From NCBI GenBank assembly GCA_014841595.1, contig JACYUE010000005.1:62001-126000 (forward strand): a DNA stretch of 64,000 bases, given 5' to 3'. This DNA is from Oxalobacteraceae sp. CFBP 8761. Lineage in GTDB: Bacteria > Pseudomonadota > Gammaproteobacteria > Burkholderiales > Burkholderiaceae_D. This document shows, in pieces, positions 47,715-57,350 of the stretch (the first letter of the stretch is position 1; every line of letters begins with the position of its first letter). Under the pieces are notes generated by a model. The model was given only the letters and a program-made list of their open reading frames with translations. It was not told where the DNA came from and did no database searches. A program made the position numbers and the translations under genes.

Positions 47715-48821
47715 TCAGGGGGTTGTCGCGTCGTCCAGAGAATCGTCGAACAGCCGTAACTGCTCGACAATCTCGGTGTCGCCCAGGCGCACGCCGACGC
47801 CCAATAATCGCACCGGCCGGCTGGCGCGTGCCCAGCCGGTCTCCAGTAAACGTCCATAGGTCGGAATGTTGGGCGCATATCCCACACATTCGACCGTTGT
47901 CTGCTGGAAGTCCGAAAACTTGATCTTCACGAACAGCTTGTTGATGAATTTCTCAGCATTTGCCCGCTTGATCCGGCCCAGCAAATGCTCGTGCAGATCA
48001 GGCAGCAGCTTCAGGCAGGCGGCCAGGTCGGGCACGTCCGGCGTGTAGGTTTCCTCGGTGCTGATCGACTTGCGCTCGCGCGAGGTATTCACTTCGCGAT
48101 GGTCGATCCCGCGGCTCAGGTCATACAGCCGCACGCCGAAGCTGCCCATATGTTCCTGCAACTTGTCCAGACTCCAGCCGCGCAGGTCGGCGCAGGTCTG
48201 GGCGCCGAGCCGGTTCAGTTTTTCAGCCGTGACCTTGCCCACGCCGTGCAGTTTCTTGACCGGCAGCGCCGCAACAAACGCGTCGACTTCTTCGGGCCGC
48301 ACCAGGAACAGGCCGTCAGGCTTGTTCCAGTCGCTGGCGATCTTGGCGACGAACTTGTTCGGCCCCACGCCGGCCGAGGCCGTGATGCCCACCGTCTCGA
48401 CGATGCGGCGCCGGATCTCCTGCGCGATCAGCGTCGCGCTGCCCTTGCAGTGCGGCGAATCGGTCACGTCCAGATAGGCTTCGTCGAGCGACAGCGGCTC
48501 GACGATCTCCGTGTAATCCTGGTAGATGGCCATGATCTGGCTGGACGCGATGCGGTACTTTTCCATTGCCGGCGGAATCACCACCAGCTCCGGACACAGC
48601 TTCATCGCCTGGGCCGTGGCCATCGCCGAATGGATGCCGAAGCGGCGCGCCTCGTAATTGCAGGTGGCAACCACGCCACGCTGGTCGGCGCGCCCGCCCA
48701 CCGCCAGCGGCCGGCCGCGCAACGACGGATCGTCGCGCATCTCGACCGATGCATAAAAGCAGTCGCAATCGCAGTGGATGATTTTTCGGGCTGGGGCGTT
48801 CACGCTGGCGGGCCGCCCCAT
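47715..48821 (-). CDS. dinB: DNA polymerase IV
   Basis: 368 residues. Y-family core: KIIHCDCDCFYASVEMRDDP with the first catalytic Asp, and SLDEAYLDVT with the Asp-Glu pair near residue 105. The thumb HhH (VKKLHGVGKVTAEKLNRLG) and the little finger are complete. There is no clear beta-clamp motif at the extreme end other than QLRLF near residue 355, which fits the clamp-binding QLxLF pattern. It performs translesion synthesis. A good LexA box ends 28 bp before the start. Confidence 0.96.
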   Translation of the reverse strand: MGRPASVNAPARKIIHCDCDCFYASVEMRDDPSLRGRPLAVGGRADQRGVVATCNYEARRFGIHSAMATAQAMKLCPELVVIPPAMEKYRIASSQIMAIYQDYTEIVEPLSLDEAYLDVTDSPHCKGSATLIAQEIRRRIVETVGITASAGVGPNKFVAKIASDWNKPDGLFLVRPEEVDAFVAALPVKKLHGVGKVTAEKLNRLGAQTCADLRGWSLDKLQEHMGSFGVRLYDLSRGIDHREVNTSRERKSISTEETYTPDVPDLAACLKLLPDLHEHLLGRIKRANAEKFINKLFVKIKFSDFQQTTVECVGYAPNIPTYGRLLETGWARASRPVRLLGVGVRLGDTEIVEQLRLFDDSLDDATTP

Positions 48822-48848
48822 GCGGTCACAAACTGCCGGGGTCGCTTA

Positions 48849-48864
48849 CTGTAATTGCATACAG
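48849..48864. promoter_or_regulatory. LexA box of dinB
   Basis: CTGTAATTGCATACAG is a clean CTG-N10-CAG site 28 bp upstream of the dinB start, overlapping the expected promoter, so dinB should be SOS-induced. Confidence 0.88.
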
Positions 48865-48898
48865 TATCTTCTAAAAATCTTCCCCATGCAAATCTTGC

Positions 48899-50170
48899 TT
48901 ATTTCTTGGCATTCTTCCCGGTAAAGCCGTTCTTCACCTTGCTGAAGTCGGCCTTGCGGATCATCCCGTGCACGCCCTTGGTGCCGTCGACCACCTGGCT
49001 GACCTGGAAGTCGCTGGCTGCGCTCAGATAGGCAAATGCGGTGGGACGGTCCATGCCCAGCATCTCGGTCAGGAAGCGGATCGATTCGCGCGTGGCATCC
49101 TTCATCGCTTCATCCAGATCGGGGTTCAGGCCGATCGTCACCCAGTGATCGGCCGTTTCGCCCAGCGGCCTGGCCAGGCTGCCCGAGCGCGATGGAATGC
49201 CGGGGTCGCCCTTTTTCAGCACCGTGATGCGGAAGGTCGGGCGCATCGAATGCTCGAGTGCGGTCAGCGCCACCTCGCCGTCACCCTGCGCCATATGCGG
49301 GTCGCCCGTGTAGAAATTGCCGCCCTTGACCAGCACCGGCAGGTAGACGGTCGAACCGACGCCCAGGTCGTTGATGTCCATATTGCCACCGTACAGGCCG
49401 GGCGGCACCGAGTGCACCGGCTTGGTCGTGTCAGCCGCGACTCCCATCACGCCCATGAACGGCGCGGTCGGGAACGTCACTTCGGTGCCGTCGGCGGTCT
49501 TCATCACGGCTTCCCACTTGCCCGCCTTGGTGCGCCGGATCGGGGTGAACACCGATACGTTGTTGTAGGCGCTCGGGTTGGCTGCCGAGGCATCTGCTGT
49601 CGGCTTCGGCGTTTCCGGGAATTCGCCGGGCAATGCCCCCTTGCCGTGGCGATTCGAAATCACGCCATACGGCACGCGCGGCACGGCCGACAGCAGCTCG
49701 ACCTTGAGCACGTCGCCCGGCTCGGCGCCGTCGATCGCCACCGGCCCCGTCACGATGTGCGGCCCGTCCTTGGCAAAATCATGGGCCATCGACGAGCCCG
49801 TGATGGCGATGCCATCCTTGAGGACCATATTGGCAGGAATGCCCTTGCTGCCAAAATACGCCAGCGGATTGCGGCCCTGGTCCTCGACCAGGCCTTCATG
49901 CGACAGCGTGTCGAAGACAATCGTCGCACCGGACGGGATCGACAGCACCGGTTTCGTGGCCGCGTTCGGCAAATAGCCCCAGGTGACCGTTTCCACCGTC
50001 GAGGGCACGTAATACACCTCGTGCCTGGTGCCGGGGACGACGACCCGCCCCGGCTTGTCGGCCAGCGGTTGCAGCGGGAGCTTGTCGGCGGTCTGGGCGA
50101 ACACCGCCGTTGCGGGTGCAAACACGGCCAGGGCAAGGGCGGTCGCGAGCGTAATGGTGCGCAGTTTCAT
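48899..50170 (-). CDS. Exported acetamidase/formamidase family protein
   Basis: 423 residues from ATG 50170, which has GGAG just upstream; the frame extends to 50275 without a better start. A signal peptide (MKLRTITLATALALAVFAPATAVFA) precedes an FmdA/AmdA fold: SIPSGATIVFDTLSHEGLVEDQG, HIVTGPVAIDGAEPGDVLKVELL, and the metal-site PGLYGGNMDINDLGVGSTVYLPV with DPHMAQGDGEV. These enzymes hydrolyse short amides to ammonia and an acid; an exported form may act on amides in the periplasm. It follows two S8 proteases on the same strand. The substrate is unknown. Confidence 0.88.
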   Translation of the reverse strand: MKLRTITLATALALAVFAPATAVFAQTADKLPLQPLADKPGRVVVPGTRHEVYYVPSTVETVTWGYLPNAATKPVLSIPSGATIVFDTLSHEGLVEDQGRNPLAYFGSKGIPANMVLKDGIAITGSSMAHDFAKDGPHIVTGPVAIDGAEPGDVLKVELLSAVPRVPYGVISNRHGKGALPGEFPETPKPTADASAANPSAYNNVSVFTPIRRTKAGKWEAVMKTADGTEVTFPTAPFMGVMGVAADTTKPVHSVPPGLYGGNMDINDLGVGSTVYLPVLVKGGNFYTGDPHMAQGDGEVALTALEHSMRPTFRITVLKKGDPGIPSRSGSLARPLGETADHWVTIGLNPDLDEAMKDATRESIRFLTEMLGMDRPTAFAYLSAASDFQVSQVVDGTKGVHGMIRKADFSKVKNGFTGKNAKK

Positions 50171-50297
50171 GATGGACTCCGGTCGATGGCTGCTTGGCAG
50201 GGAACCCTGCATGCATGCAATCAACGTGCCATGTGAAATCAGGCAGATCACGCGGCAGCCCGGCCATATGCGCACCGGCGAGGTGCGCAGGCGCGGT

Positions 50298-52100
50298 CTA
50301 CCGTGTCACTGACAGCGCATACCGGCCATTGCTGGTGCCGGTGCCGCCACTGGTAAAGAGCACGCGCAGATAGAGGACCGCCGTGCTGGTGCTGGTATTG
50401 GCGAAGGTGGCGGTGTCGGCCACGCCGGCGCGGTTCACGCTCGCGCTCAGTTGCTTGCCTGCGCTGTTGTACAGCTGCAGGTCATAGTTGGCCGTTGCCA
50501 GCACCGCGCTCAAGCTGGCCTTGAGCGTGTTGCCGGCCGGCAGATCGACCCGGAAGTAATCGGTATCGGTCGTCGTGCCCAGGTTGCCGGTAACGCTGGC
50601 ATTGACAGGCGTGACGGGATCGGCCGTGGCGATGGTGTTGTTCGCTTCGGTCTCGGCAACCACGACAGGTGCAGCGCTGTTTTTGGCCCATGCGGCGGCG
50701 GCCGCCGCATTGACGATGCCGGCGCCGCATCCCGTGCAACTGGCCGGAAACGCGCGCGCCGTTGACTTCAGCTGCGCGGCGATCACGTCCGGCGTCAGGT
50801 TGGTGTTGGCCGCCAACATCAGCGCAGCCACGCCGGCCACATGCGGCGCAGCCATCGACGTGCCCTGGTAGAGCGCGTAGGTGTCCGCCAGCGGCCCGCT
50901 CCGGCCGCTGTTGAGCGTGGAAAGCACGCCTGAGGCGCCATCGCCGCCCGGCGCGGCCAGCGCGACCAGGGTGCCGAAATTGGAATAGCGTGCCCGCCCG
51001 CCGGTGCGGCCAGTAGCGGCCACCGCGATCACGCCGGTGCAGTTGGCCGGACTCGCGTTTCTGACGTCCATGGCCGAATTGCCCGCTGCGGCCACCACCA
51101 CCGCGCCGCGCGAGCGTGCCCCGTTGACCGCGTTCTGCATCGTCGCGCTGCAGGCCCCGCCCCCGCCCAGCGACAGGTTCAGCACGCGCGCCTTGTTGGG
51201 ATTGGCCGGCACGCCGGAAACGGTACCACCGGATGCCCAGGTGATCGCATCGGCGATATCGGAGGTGTAGCCACCGCACTTGCCCAGCACGCGTACCGGC
51301 AGGATCTTGGCGTTGTACGCCACGCCCGCCACGCCGGCGCCATTGTTGGTACGCGCTGCCACCGTGCCGGCCACATGCGTGCCGTGCCAGCTGGATGGCT
51401 GGTCGGAAAATGGCTGGCCGCCGCCGCAGGCGCCGGCCGTGATGCCGTCACCCGGGTCGCTGGCATCGTTGTCGCGCCCGTTGCCGTCATTGCCGATGGC
51501 GGCGGTGCTGATGAAGTCGTAGCCCGGCAGGATCTGCCCGCTCAGGTCGGCGTGCGGGCGGTAGCCGGTGTCGATCACGGCCACTACCACGCCGGTACCG
51601 GTCGAGATATCCCAGGCGGCCGGCAGGCGCAACCCGCCAACGGTATCGTAGTAATGCCACTGGTCGTTATAACGCGGGTCGGTCGGCGTGGCCGAGTGGG
51701 TCATGATGCGGTCTGGCTCGGCATATTCGATCGACGCATCGCGCATCATCATCTCGGTCGCCAGCGAGCGCACCTCGGCCAGATTGTGCCGGCGATCGAG
51801 CTTGAACACCTTTGCGCCGTTCGACAGCGCATGGCTCTCCCGGACCAGCACGCCAAATTGCTGACCGGCGCGATCAATCCTGGCCTTGCGCGCGCTGCTC
51901 CCACCTTCCACGATCACCGTCGATCCATTGGCGGCGGGTTGGGCGTCGCGGTACTTCACGATGACGCGGTCGGTTTCCAGAATGGATTGCGGCTCTTGGG
52001 AGCCTGCGGCGGCGGCGAACGCCGGGAGGGATGCCAGCGCCAGCCAGAGTGCAGCGCGCTGCGTCAACGCCATGGCGTGCATCGAATACGTTTGCTTCAT
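50298..52100 (-). CDS. Subtilisin-like S8 protease with PPC domain, copy 1
   Basis: 600 residues: signal peptide (to about residue 32), propeptide (FIVKY-like RVIVKYRDAQPAANG), S8 catalytic domain, and a C-terminal PPC (pre-peptidase) domain from about 475 (TEANNTIATADPV, TDYFRVDLPAGNTL). The catalytic triad is visible: Asp in VVAVIDTGYRPH, His in SSWHGTHVAGT and Ser in YQGTSMAAPHVAG. It should be secreted and degrade protein outside the cell. It is a close paralogue of the gene at 52459, about four residues in five identical by eye. The start has a Met at 52100 preceded by AGAACTTGAACGGGAAAAATC. Confidence 0.93.
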   Translation of the reverse strand: MKQTYSMHAMALTQRAALWLALASLPAFAAAAGSQEPQSILETDRVIVKYRDAQPAANGSTVIVEGGSSARKARIDRAGQQFGVLVRESHALSNGAKVFKLDRRHNLAEVRSLATEMMMRDASIEYAEPDRIMTHSATPTDPRYNDQWHYYDTVGGLRLPAAWDISTGTGVVVAVIDTGYRPHADLSGQILPGYDFISTAAIGNDGNGRDNDASDPGDGITAGACGGGQPFSDQPSSWHGTHVAGTVAARTNNGAGVAGVAYNAKILPVRVLGKCGGYTSDIADAITWASGGTVSGVPANPNKARVLNLSLGGGGACSATMQNAVNGARSRGAVVVAAAGNSAMDVRNASPANCTGVIAVAATGRTGGRARYSNFGTLVALAAPGGDGASGVLSTLNSGRSGPLADTYALYQGTSMAAPHVAGVAALMLAANTNLTPDVIAAQLKSTARAFPASCTGCGAGIVNAAAAAAWAKNSAAPVVVAETEANNTIATADPVTPVNASVTGNLGTTTDTDYFRVDLPAGNTLKASLSAVLATANYDLQLYNSAGKQLSASVNRAGVADTATFANTSTSTAVLYLRVLFTSGGTGTSNGRYALSVTR

Positions 52101-52458
52101 GATTTTTCCCGTTCAAGTTCTGCATCAGGCATGTCGATGCGCCTGAGTCATGACAAGACCAGCTGCACCGGGTGCCGCACGATAGCGGCAGGTTCAAGAG
52201 TAGCCCCAAGGAAACATATTGTCGCGTGGAAAATTACACCCTTTCAGCATAGTTACAACACTTGCACTGGTCGTTTCCTCATTAACATTTTTTCTTTGGC
52301 GTAACTTTTTGAACGCGAAATATGTACCGGCTTATTTTTGTTGATTAATAATCATGAACAGAGAATCTTGAACCGAAAAAAAACACGCGCGAACGAATCG
52401 CGCGTGTCCTGGATCCAAAAAACGACCCTGGCCATGAAGATGGCGCAGGGTCACTGGC
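52101..52458. other. AT-rich gap between the two S8 protease genes
   Basis: 358 bp without a gene. The right part holds the terminator of the upstream protease (52375-52407, minus strand). The rest, 52200-52370, is markedly AT-rich for this genome and probably contains the promoter of the downstream protease. Confidence 0.6.
52375..52407 (-). terminator. Intrinsic terminator of S8 protease copy 2
   Basis: ACACGCGCGA (52383-52392) and TCGCGCGTGT (52398-52407) form a perfect 10-bp stem; on the minus strand a run of eight or nine T follows. It lies about 50 bp past the stop of the gene that starts at 54276. Confidence 0.88.
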
Positions 52459-54276
52459 TTACCAATTCAGCTTCAGCGAATAGCGGCCGTTGGTCGTGCC
52501 CGTGCCGCCACTGTAATAGGTCACCCGGACGTAACGGATCGCCGTGCTGCTGGTGGTATTGGCCGAATTGACGGTATCGGTCGCGCCGGCGCCGTTCTGG
52601 CTGGTGCCCAACTGCGCACCGGTGCTGCTGTAGACGTACAGGTCGTAGTCGGCCGTCGTCGATGTCGCGGTCAAGCTCGCCGCCAGTGTCTTGCCGGCTG
52701 GCAGATCGACGCGGAAATAATCGGTGTCGGTCGTGCTGCCCAGGTTGCCGGTGACGGTCGTGTTGCTGGCCGCGACCGCATCTGCCGTGCCCGTCGTGTT
52801 GTTCGACTCGCTCTCGGCCAGCGTGGTGACCGGTGTGCCGCCACCGCCCCCTGTGGCCGACGCCACGGCAGCGGCGGCATCGACGATGCCGGTGCCGCAA
52901 CCCGAGCAGCTGGCCGGGAACGCGCGCGCCGTCGACTTGAGTTTCGACTCGATCTCGTCCGGCGTCAGGTTGGTGTTGACCGCCAGCATTAGCGCCGCCA
53001 CGCCGGCCACGTGCGGCGTGGCCATCGACGTGCCCTGGTAGGCTGCGTAGCTGTCCGCGGCCGGTGCGCCGGTGCCGCTGTTGAGCGTCGACAGCACGCC
53101 CGAGGCGCCATCGCCGCCAGGCGCTGCGACGTCCACCAGCGTGCCGAAGTTCGAGTACGACGCGCGCCCGCCGGTACGGCCGGTGGCCGCCACCGCGATC
53201 ACGCCCGAGCAGTTGGCAGGACTGGCGTTGCTGACGTTGACGGCGTCGTTGCCGGCAGCGACCACCACCACCGCGCCGCGCGAGCGGGCACCGTTGATCG
53301 CGTTTTGCGTGGTTGCATCGCAGGCGCCGCCGCCGCCCAGCGACAGGTTCAGCACGCGCGCCTTGTTGGCATTGGCCGGTACGCCCGACACCGTGCCGCC
53401 GGACGACCAGGTGATGGCGTCGGCGATGTCGGACGTGTAGCCACCGCACTTGCCCAGCACGCGTACCGGCAGGACCTTGGCGTTGTAGGCCACGCCTGCG
53501 ACGCCGGCGCCGTTGTTGGTGCGCGCTGCCACCGTGCCGGCCACGTGCGTGCCGTGCCAGCTCGATGGCTGGTCACGGGTTGGCTGGCCATTGCCGCAGG
53601 AACCGGCGGTGACGGCGTCGCCCGGGTCGCTCGCGTCGCTGTCGCGGCCGTTACCGTCGTTGCCGATGGCGGCGGTGCTGATGAAGTCGTAGCCGGCCAG
53701 TTGCTGGCCGCTCAGGTCGGCATGAGGCCGCGAGCCGGTGTCGATCACGGCCACGATCACGCCGGCGCCGGTCGAGACATCCCAGGCGGCCGGCAGGCGC
53801 AGGCCACCCGCCGTTTCGTAGTAATGCCACTGGTCGGTATAGCGCGGGTCGGTCGGCGTGGCCATGTGCGTCATGATGCGGTCCGGCTCGGCATATTCGA
53901 TCGACGGATCGCGTGCCATCATCTCGGCGGCCAGGGACTTCACTTCGGCAAGATTGCGCTTGCGGTCGAGCTTGAACACTTTCGCGCCGGTGGAAATCGG
54001 GTGACTTTCCTGGACCACCATACCGAACTGCTGGCCGGCACGGTCGAGCTTGGCCTTGCGCTCGCTGCTGGTACTGGCCACGCGTGCAGCGATGCCATTG
54101 ACGGCCGGTTGCGCGTCGCGGTACTTCACGATGATCCGGTCGGTTTCCACAATGAACTGTGGCCCCGGGGACGCCGCATCGCCCGCAGCCGCCAGGGCTG
54201 CGCTCGAGGTCAGCGCCAGGGATACCGCGGCGCACATCTTCAATACGACAGGACGAATCGAATGCGTTTGCTTCAT
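52459..54276 (-). CDS. Subtilisin-like S8 protease with PPC domain, copy 2
   Basis: 605 residues from ATG 54276 (AAGGAAG upstream); the open frame runs further up but the first 53 codons do not resemble a signal peptide. Domain order equals copy 1: signal peptide, propeptide, S8 domain, PPC domain. Triad: Asp in VIVAVIDTGSRPH, His in SSWHGTHVAGT, Ser in YQGTSMATPHVAG. The catalytic region is nearly identical to copy 1, while the signal peptides and the linkers near residue 455 differ (a GGGGG-type linker here), so a tandem duplication followed by drift or gene conversion is likely. Each copy has its own leader and this one its own terminator. Confidence 0.93.
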   Translation of the reverse strand: MKQTHSIRPVVLKMCAAVSLALTSSAALAAAGDAASPGPQFIVETDRIIVKYRDAQPAVNGIAARVASTSSERKAKLDRAGQQFGMVVQESHPISTGAKVFKLDRKRNLAEVKSLAAEMMARDPSIEYAEPDRIMTHMATPTDPRYTDQWHYYETAGGLRLPAAWDVSTGAGVIVAVIDTGSRPHADLSGQQLAGYDFISTAAIGNDGNGRDSDASDPGDAVTAGSCGNGQPTRDQPSSWHGTHVAGTVAARTNNGAGVAGVAYNAKVLPVRVLGKCGGYTSDIADAITWSSGGTVSGVPANANKARVLNLSLGGGGACDATTQNAINGARSRGAVVVVAAGNDAVNVSNASPANCSGVIAVAATGRTGGRASYSNFGTLVDVAAPGGDGASGVLSTLNSGTGAPAADSYAAYQGTSMATPHVAGVAALMLAVNTNLTPDEIESKLKSTARAFPASCSGCGTGIVDAAAAVASATGGGGGTPVTTLAESESNNTTGTADAVAASNTTVTGNLGSTTDTDYFRVDLPAGKTLAASLTATSTTADYDLYVYSSTGAQLGTSQNGAGATDTVNSANTTSSTAIRYVRVTYYSGGTGTTNGRYSLKLNW

Positions 54277-54621
54277 TTTTCTTCCTTGTTCAAGGTTTTC
54301 CGTCGGGCGAAAGGGCTCGCCCGTATCGTTGTAAGTCCGGACATTGCCGGCGCCGCATCGAGGCGGCTCAGCCAGCGTAGCGCGAAAGAAAGATTTGACG
54401 GAACGCAAACCTGAAGAAGTGAAGCGTGCATACAACGGTTACATGCCTAAATTTTGCAAAACCATGTTTTGTTCGGCGAAACACAAATTTAACAGAATAC
54501 TTGACACCTAAAATTTGTTGACGAAGATTTATCGCATAGTTCTCAGATGCAAAAAAGGGCCGCGCAATGCGCGGCCCTTTTCGTTCGTGACACGCCAGCC
54601 TCATGCGAGGCCGGTCAATTC
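54277..54621. other. AT-rich region upstream of S8 protease copy 2
   Basis: 345 bp between the protease and the next TonB receptor. The part 54420-54545 is AT-rich and likely holds the protease promoter; 54551-54582 is the terminator of the receptor. No gene is supported. Confidence 0.6.
54551..54582 (-). terminator. Intrinsic terminator of the TonB receptor at 54622
   Basis: AAAGGGCCGCGC and GCGCGGCCCTTT form a 12-bp stem around AAT. On the minus strand it is followed by a run of T, 40 bp past the receptor stop. Confidence 0.9.
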
Positions 54622-56859
54622 TTAGAAATTACCCTTGAATTGCATGCCCCACTGGCGCGGCTCGTTGGTGAAGCCGGTCAGGTTGTTGAAGTCGATCGCA
54701 CCGGTAATACGGCGCTGGTCGAGCACGTTGCGGCCGAAGGCTGCGACTTCATACTTGCCGTTGCCGAAGATGTAGCCGACGCGCACGCCGCCTTCGGTCA
54801 GTGGTGCACCGGTGAACTCGGTCGACTCGTACAGGAAGAAGTTGACCTTGCTGCGGTAAGACCAGTCGGTGTAGAAGTACAGCTCGCCGTCACGGAACGG
54901 CACGCCGTAGCGGGCCGTCGCGTTGAAGGTCCAGCGCGGTGCCTGTGGCAGTGCGTTGCCGTCGATCACGACACGGCCGGCGCCGTTGATCGGATCGGTT
55001 ATCGTGCACTGCGCGCAGCGGTTGACCGACAGGCTGCCGTCACGGATCTGCGTGTAGTTGTAGCTCGCGCCGGCGCTCATGCGCAGGGCGGTGCTGATCG
55101 CTGCTTCGAAGTCGAACTCGGCGCCGCGGCCCTTGGTCTTGTCGGCGTTGATCAGGCGGTTGACGTTCGAATTGCCACCCACCACGGTCAGCTGCTGGTC
55201 GTCGATCGTGTAGTCATAGATCGAGAACGAGCCACGTGCGCGGCGCTCGAACAGGTCAGCCTTGATGCCCAGCTCGACCGACTTGATGGTCTCGGCATCG
55301 GCCACGGTGATTGGCACCGACGCCGACGCAGCAGCGATACTCGGGGCGCGGAAGCCCGTTGCGGCGCGGCCGTACACGTTCACGTCAGGCGTGAGCTTGT
55401 AGGTAGTCGACAGATCCCAGCTGACCTTCTTCTTGTCCGCTTCGACCGACGACGGGCCGATCTGGACGACGTTGGTCGCTTCGATGGTGCGGAACTCTTT
55501 CTCGTCCTTGGTGTAGCGCACGCCGCCGCGGATGGTCCAGTCAGGGGTCAGGTTGTACGTTGCCGAAGCGAACGCGGCCCAGGCCTTGTTCTTCTGGGTC
55601 GACACCAGGCGCGAAGTGCGCGCGTAGGTGGTGCTGTCGAAGTTGTCGCTGCCGCCGGTGACGTCTTCATCGAAGAAGTAGACGCCGGTCTGCCAGTTGA
55701 ACGGGCCGGTGTTCTGCGATTCGACGCGGAATTCCTGGCTGTACTGGTCGAGGTTGTTGATGTAGCCGTTGGTCTCGACCTGGAACGGGATGAAGCCCGG
55801 GCCGGTCGGCGTGCCGCCGTCGATGTCGCCGCGGCTCGAGTAACCGATGATGTGCTCGTAACCGGTGATCGACGACAGCTTGTAGCCGCCCAGATCCCAT
55901 TCCAGACGCAGGTTGATGCCGTTGGTTTTCAGGTCCTGGTCATTCATCGCGTTGGTGACGATCTGGTCCAGATCGGTACCGTCGGCGAAGGTGTTGCTGC
56001 CCTTCTTGATCAGGTTGGCGCGGAACAGACGCGCGCTGCCATTGGTCTGACGCTGGTGGAAGCCCAGCAGGCCGGTAACACCATCTTTGCTGTACAAGAA
56101 CTGCACGCGCTCGGCGTGTTCGTTGTAGCCGTCGAGCTCACCGCGTTTGGTGGTCTTGGCCGGAGTGCTGTAGTTGTCGACGTAGTCGTCGCGGTGCTGG
56201 CCGACAGCCGACACGCGCATCGCCACGTTGCTCGACAGCGGCACGTTGACGGCGCCTTCGGCATTGAACGTGTAGTGCGATGCCGCCGACACGTTGTAGT
56301 AGCCTTCGGTGCTGTTCAGGCGTGGCTTTTCGGACTCGAACTTGACGACGCCGGCCGGGGTATTACGGCCGAACAGCGTGCCCTGCGGGCCGCGCAGCAC
56401 TTCGACGCTGGCCAGGTCGAAGATCGGGAAGCCCTTGAGGATCGGGTTCTCTTGCACGATGTCGTCGTACACGAGCGAGACCGGCTGCGAGGCGAAGGTG
56501 TTGAAGTCGGTATTGCCGTAGCCGCGGATGTAAAAGCGCGGGAAGGTACGGCCGTTCGACGATTCCACGTTCAGGCTCGGCACTTTGCCGGCCAGCAGGC
56601 GGATGTCGTCGCCACCCGAGACCAGGACGTCCAGCTTGTCACCCTTGAGGGCCGTCACCGACACCGGCACGTCGCGGATGTTCTCGGTACGGCGCTGCGC
56701 GGTCACGGTGACCGATTGCAGCTGCAGGGACTCGGGCGCCGGTTCGGCCGGGGCCGCCGTCTGGGCTGCAGCCTGGGCGATCGGCAGCAGGACGAGGAAC
56801 GCCAGCGCTGCGCCATGGGAGCAGGTGACGCGCTTGTGCATCTTGGACATCTTGGTCAT
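54622..56859 (-). CDS. TonB-dependent receptor
   Basis: 745 residues from ATG 56859 (AGGA 9 bp upstream), where the signal peptide begins MTKMSKMHKRVTCSHG and ends near AQAAAQ. The plug carries QSVTVTAQRRTENIRDVPVS, FYIRGYGNTDFNTF and the box VEVLRGPQGTLFGRNTPAGVV; the barrel ends in QWGMQFKGNF. This is the general receptor type used by many Proteobacteria for iron chelates, carbohydrates or other large ligands. The region next to the two proteases suggests, weakly, a peptide or protein-derived ligand. No co-transcribed transporter is present; a terminator follows. The ligand is unknown. Confidence 0.92.
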   Translation of the reverse strand: MTKMSKMHKRVTCSHGAALAFLVLLPIAQAAAQTAAPAEPAPESLQLQSVTVTAQRRTENIRDVPVSVTALKGDKLDVLVSGGDDIRLLAGKVPSLNVESSNGRTFPRFYIRGYGNTDFNTFASQPVSLVYDDIVQENPILKGFPIFDLASVEVLRGPQGTLFGRNTPAGVVKFESEKPRLNSTEGYYNVSAASHYTFNAEGAVNVPLSSNVAMRVSAVGQHRDDYVDNYSTPAKTTKRGELDGYNEHAERVQFLYSKDGVTGLLGFHQRQTNGSARLFRANLIKKGSNTFADGTDLDQIVTNAMNDQDLKTNGINLRLEWDLGGYKLSSITGYEHIIGYSSRGDIDGGTPTGPGFIPFQVETNGYINNLDQYSQEFRVESQNTGPFNWQTGVYFFDEDVTGGSDNFDSTTYARTSRLVSTQKNKAWAAFASATYNLTPDWTIRGGVRYTKDEKEFRTIEATNVVQIGPSSVEADKKKVSWDLSTTYKLTPDVNVYGRAATGFRAPSIAAASASVPITVADAETIKSVELGIKADLFERRARGSFSIYDYTIDDQQLTVVGGNSNVNRLINADKTKGRGAEFDFEAAISTALRMSAGASYNYTQIRDGSLSVNRCAQCTITDPINGAGRVVIDGNALPQAPRWTFNATARYGVPFRDGELYFYTDWSYRSKVNFFLYESTEFTGAPLTEGGVRVGYIFGNGKYEVAAFGRNVLDQRRITGAIDFNNLTGFTNEPRQWGMQFKGNF

Positions 56860-57020
56860 GGAGTATTTTCCTGGTGATGATAAAAGAACCGGTGTCTCCG
56901 TTCTTCTTTTCCAACGCCCCCCCGCCGGGTGCGCGGGCGGTGCTACCCCGCCCTTGGCAACGCGCATCTGTGGCGCCCATCTTTGCGATGTTTTAAGGTT
57001 GCCGACTTGCTAAAGGCGGT

Positions 57021-57049
57021 ATTGTCCGTGATGGTTATCAGTCGGGCAA
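57021..57049 (-). promoter_or_regulatory. Possible promoter of the TonB receptor
   Basis: Read on the minus strand, TTGCCC and GACAAT are 17 bp apart and lie about 160 bp before the receptor start. This is a sequence match only. Confidence 0.3.
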
Positions 57050-57156
57050 GCAAATAACTCGTTGACGCCATGATTACAACACATGCAGATCGTTGGCTGC
57101 GGACGAGGCCAGCAACCAGAAAAAATAGCGCTTTCGATATTTTTTCGAAAAACCCC

Positions 57157-57186
57157 TTGCAGACCCTCAAACGCACCCTCTATAAT
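57157..57186 (+). promoter_or_regulatory. tRNA operon promoter
   Basis: TTGCAG (57157-57162) and a perfect TATAAT (57181-57186) are separated by 18 bp and lie about 50 bp before tRNA-Val, fitting a strong sigma70 promoter for the tRNA pair. Confidence 0.75.
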
Positions 57187-57234
57187 TCGGTCCTCTTCGA
57201 CGCAATGACAAGCGTCAGTAGACATCAACGAGAT

Positions 57235-57310
57235 GGGCGCTTAGCTCAGTTGGTAGAGCGGATCCCTTACACGGATTAGGTCGGGAGTTCGAGCCTCTCA
57301 GCGCCCACCA
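57235..57310 (+). tRNA. tRNA-Val (anticodon UAC)
   Basis: 76 nt with 7-bp acceptor GGGCGCT/AGCGCCC, D-arm TTAGCTCAGTTGGTAGAG, anticodon loop CTTACAC with anticodon TAC, T-arm GAGTTCGAGCCTC and an encoded CCA end. The anticodon stem closes with a G-T pair, otherwise the cloverleaf is regular. It reads GUA, and with wobble other valine codons. Confidence 0.93.
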
Positions 57311-57350
57311 AGCATCTCGACGATGGATCGAAGGCTGATCTTAGTAAAAC

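Noticed and set aside
54547..56877. A 776-codon plus-strand frame opposite the TonB receptor
   Set aside because: It begins inside the terminator of the receptor and has only shadow-like Val/Ala/Arg composition.
57121..57150. The TTTCGA/TCGAAA inverted repeat before the tRNA promoter as a terminator
   Set aside because: The stem is short and AT-rich, and it overlaps the region just upstream of the tRNA -35; it may simply be an upstream promoter element.
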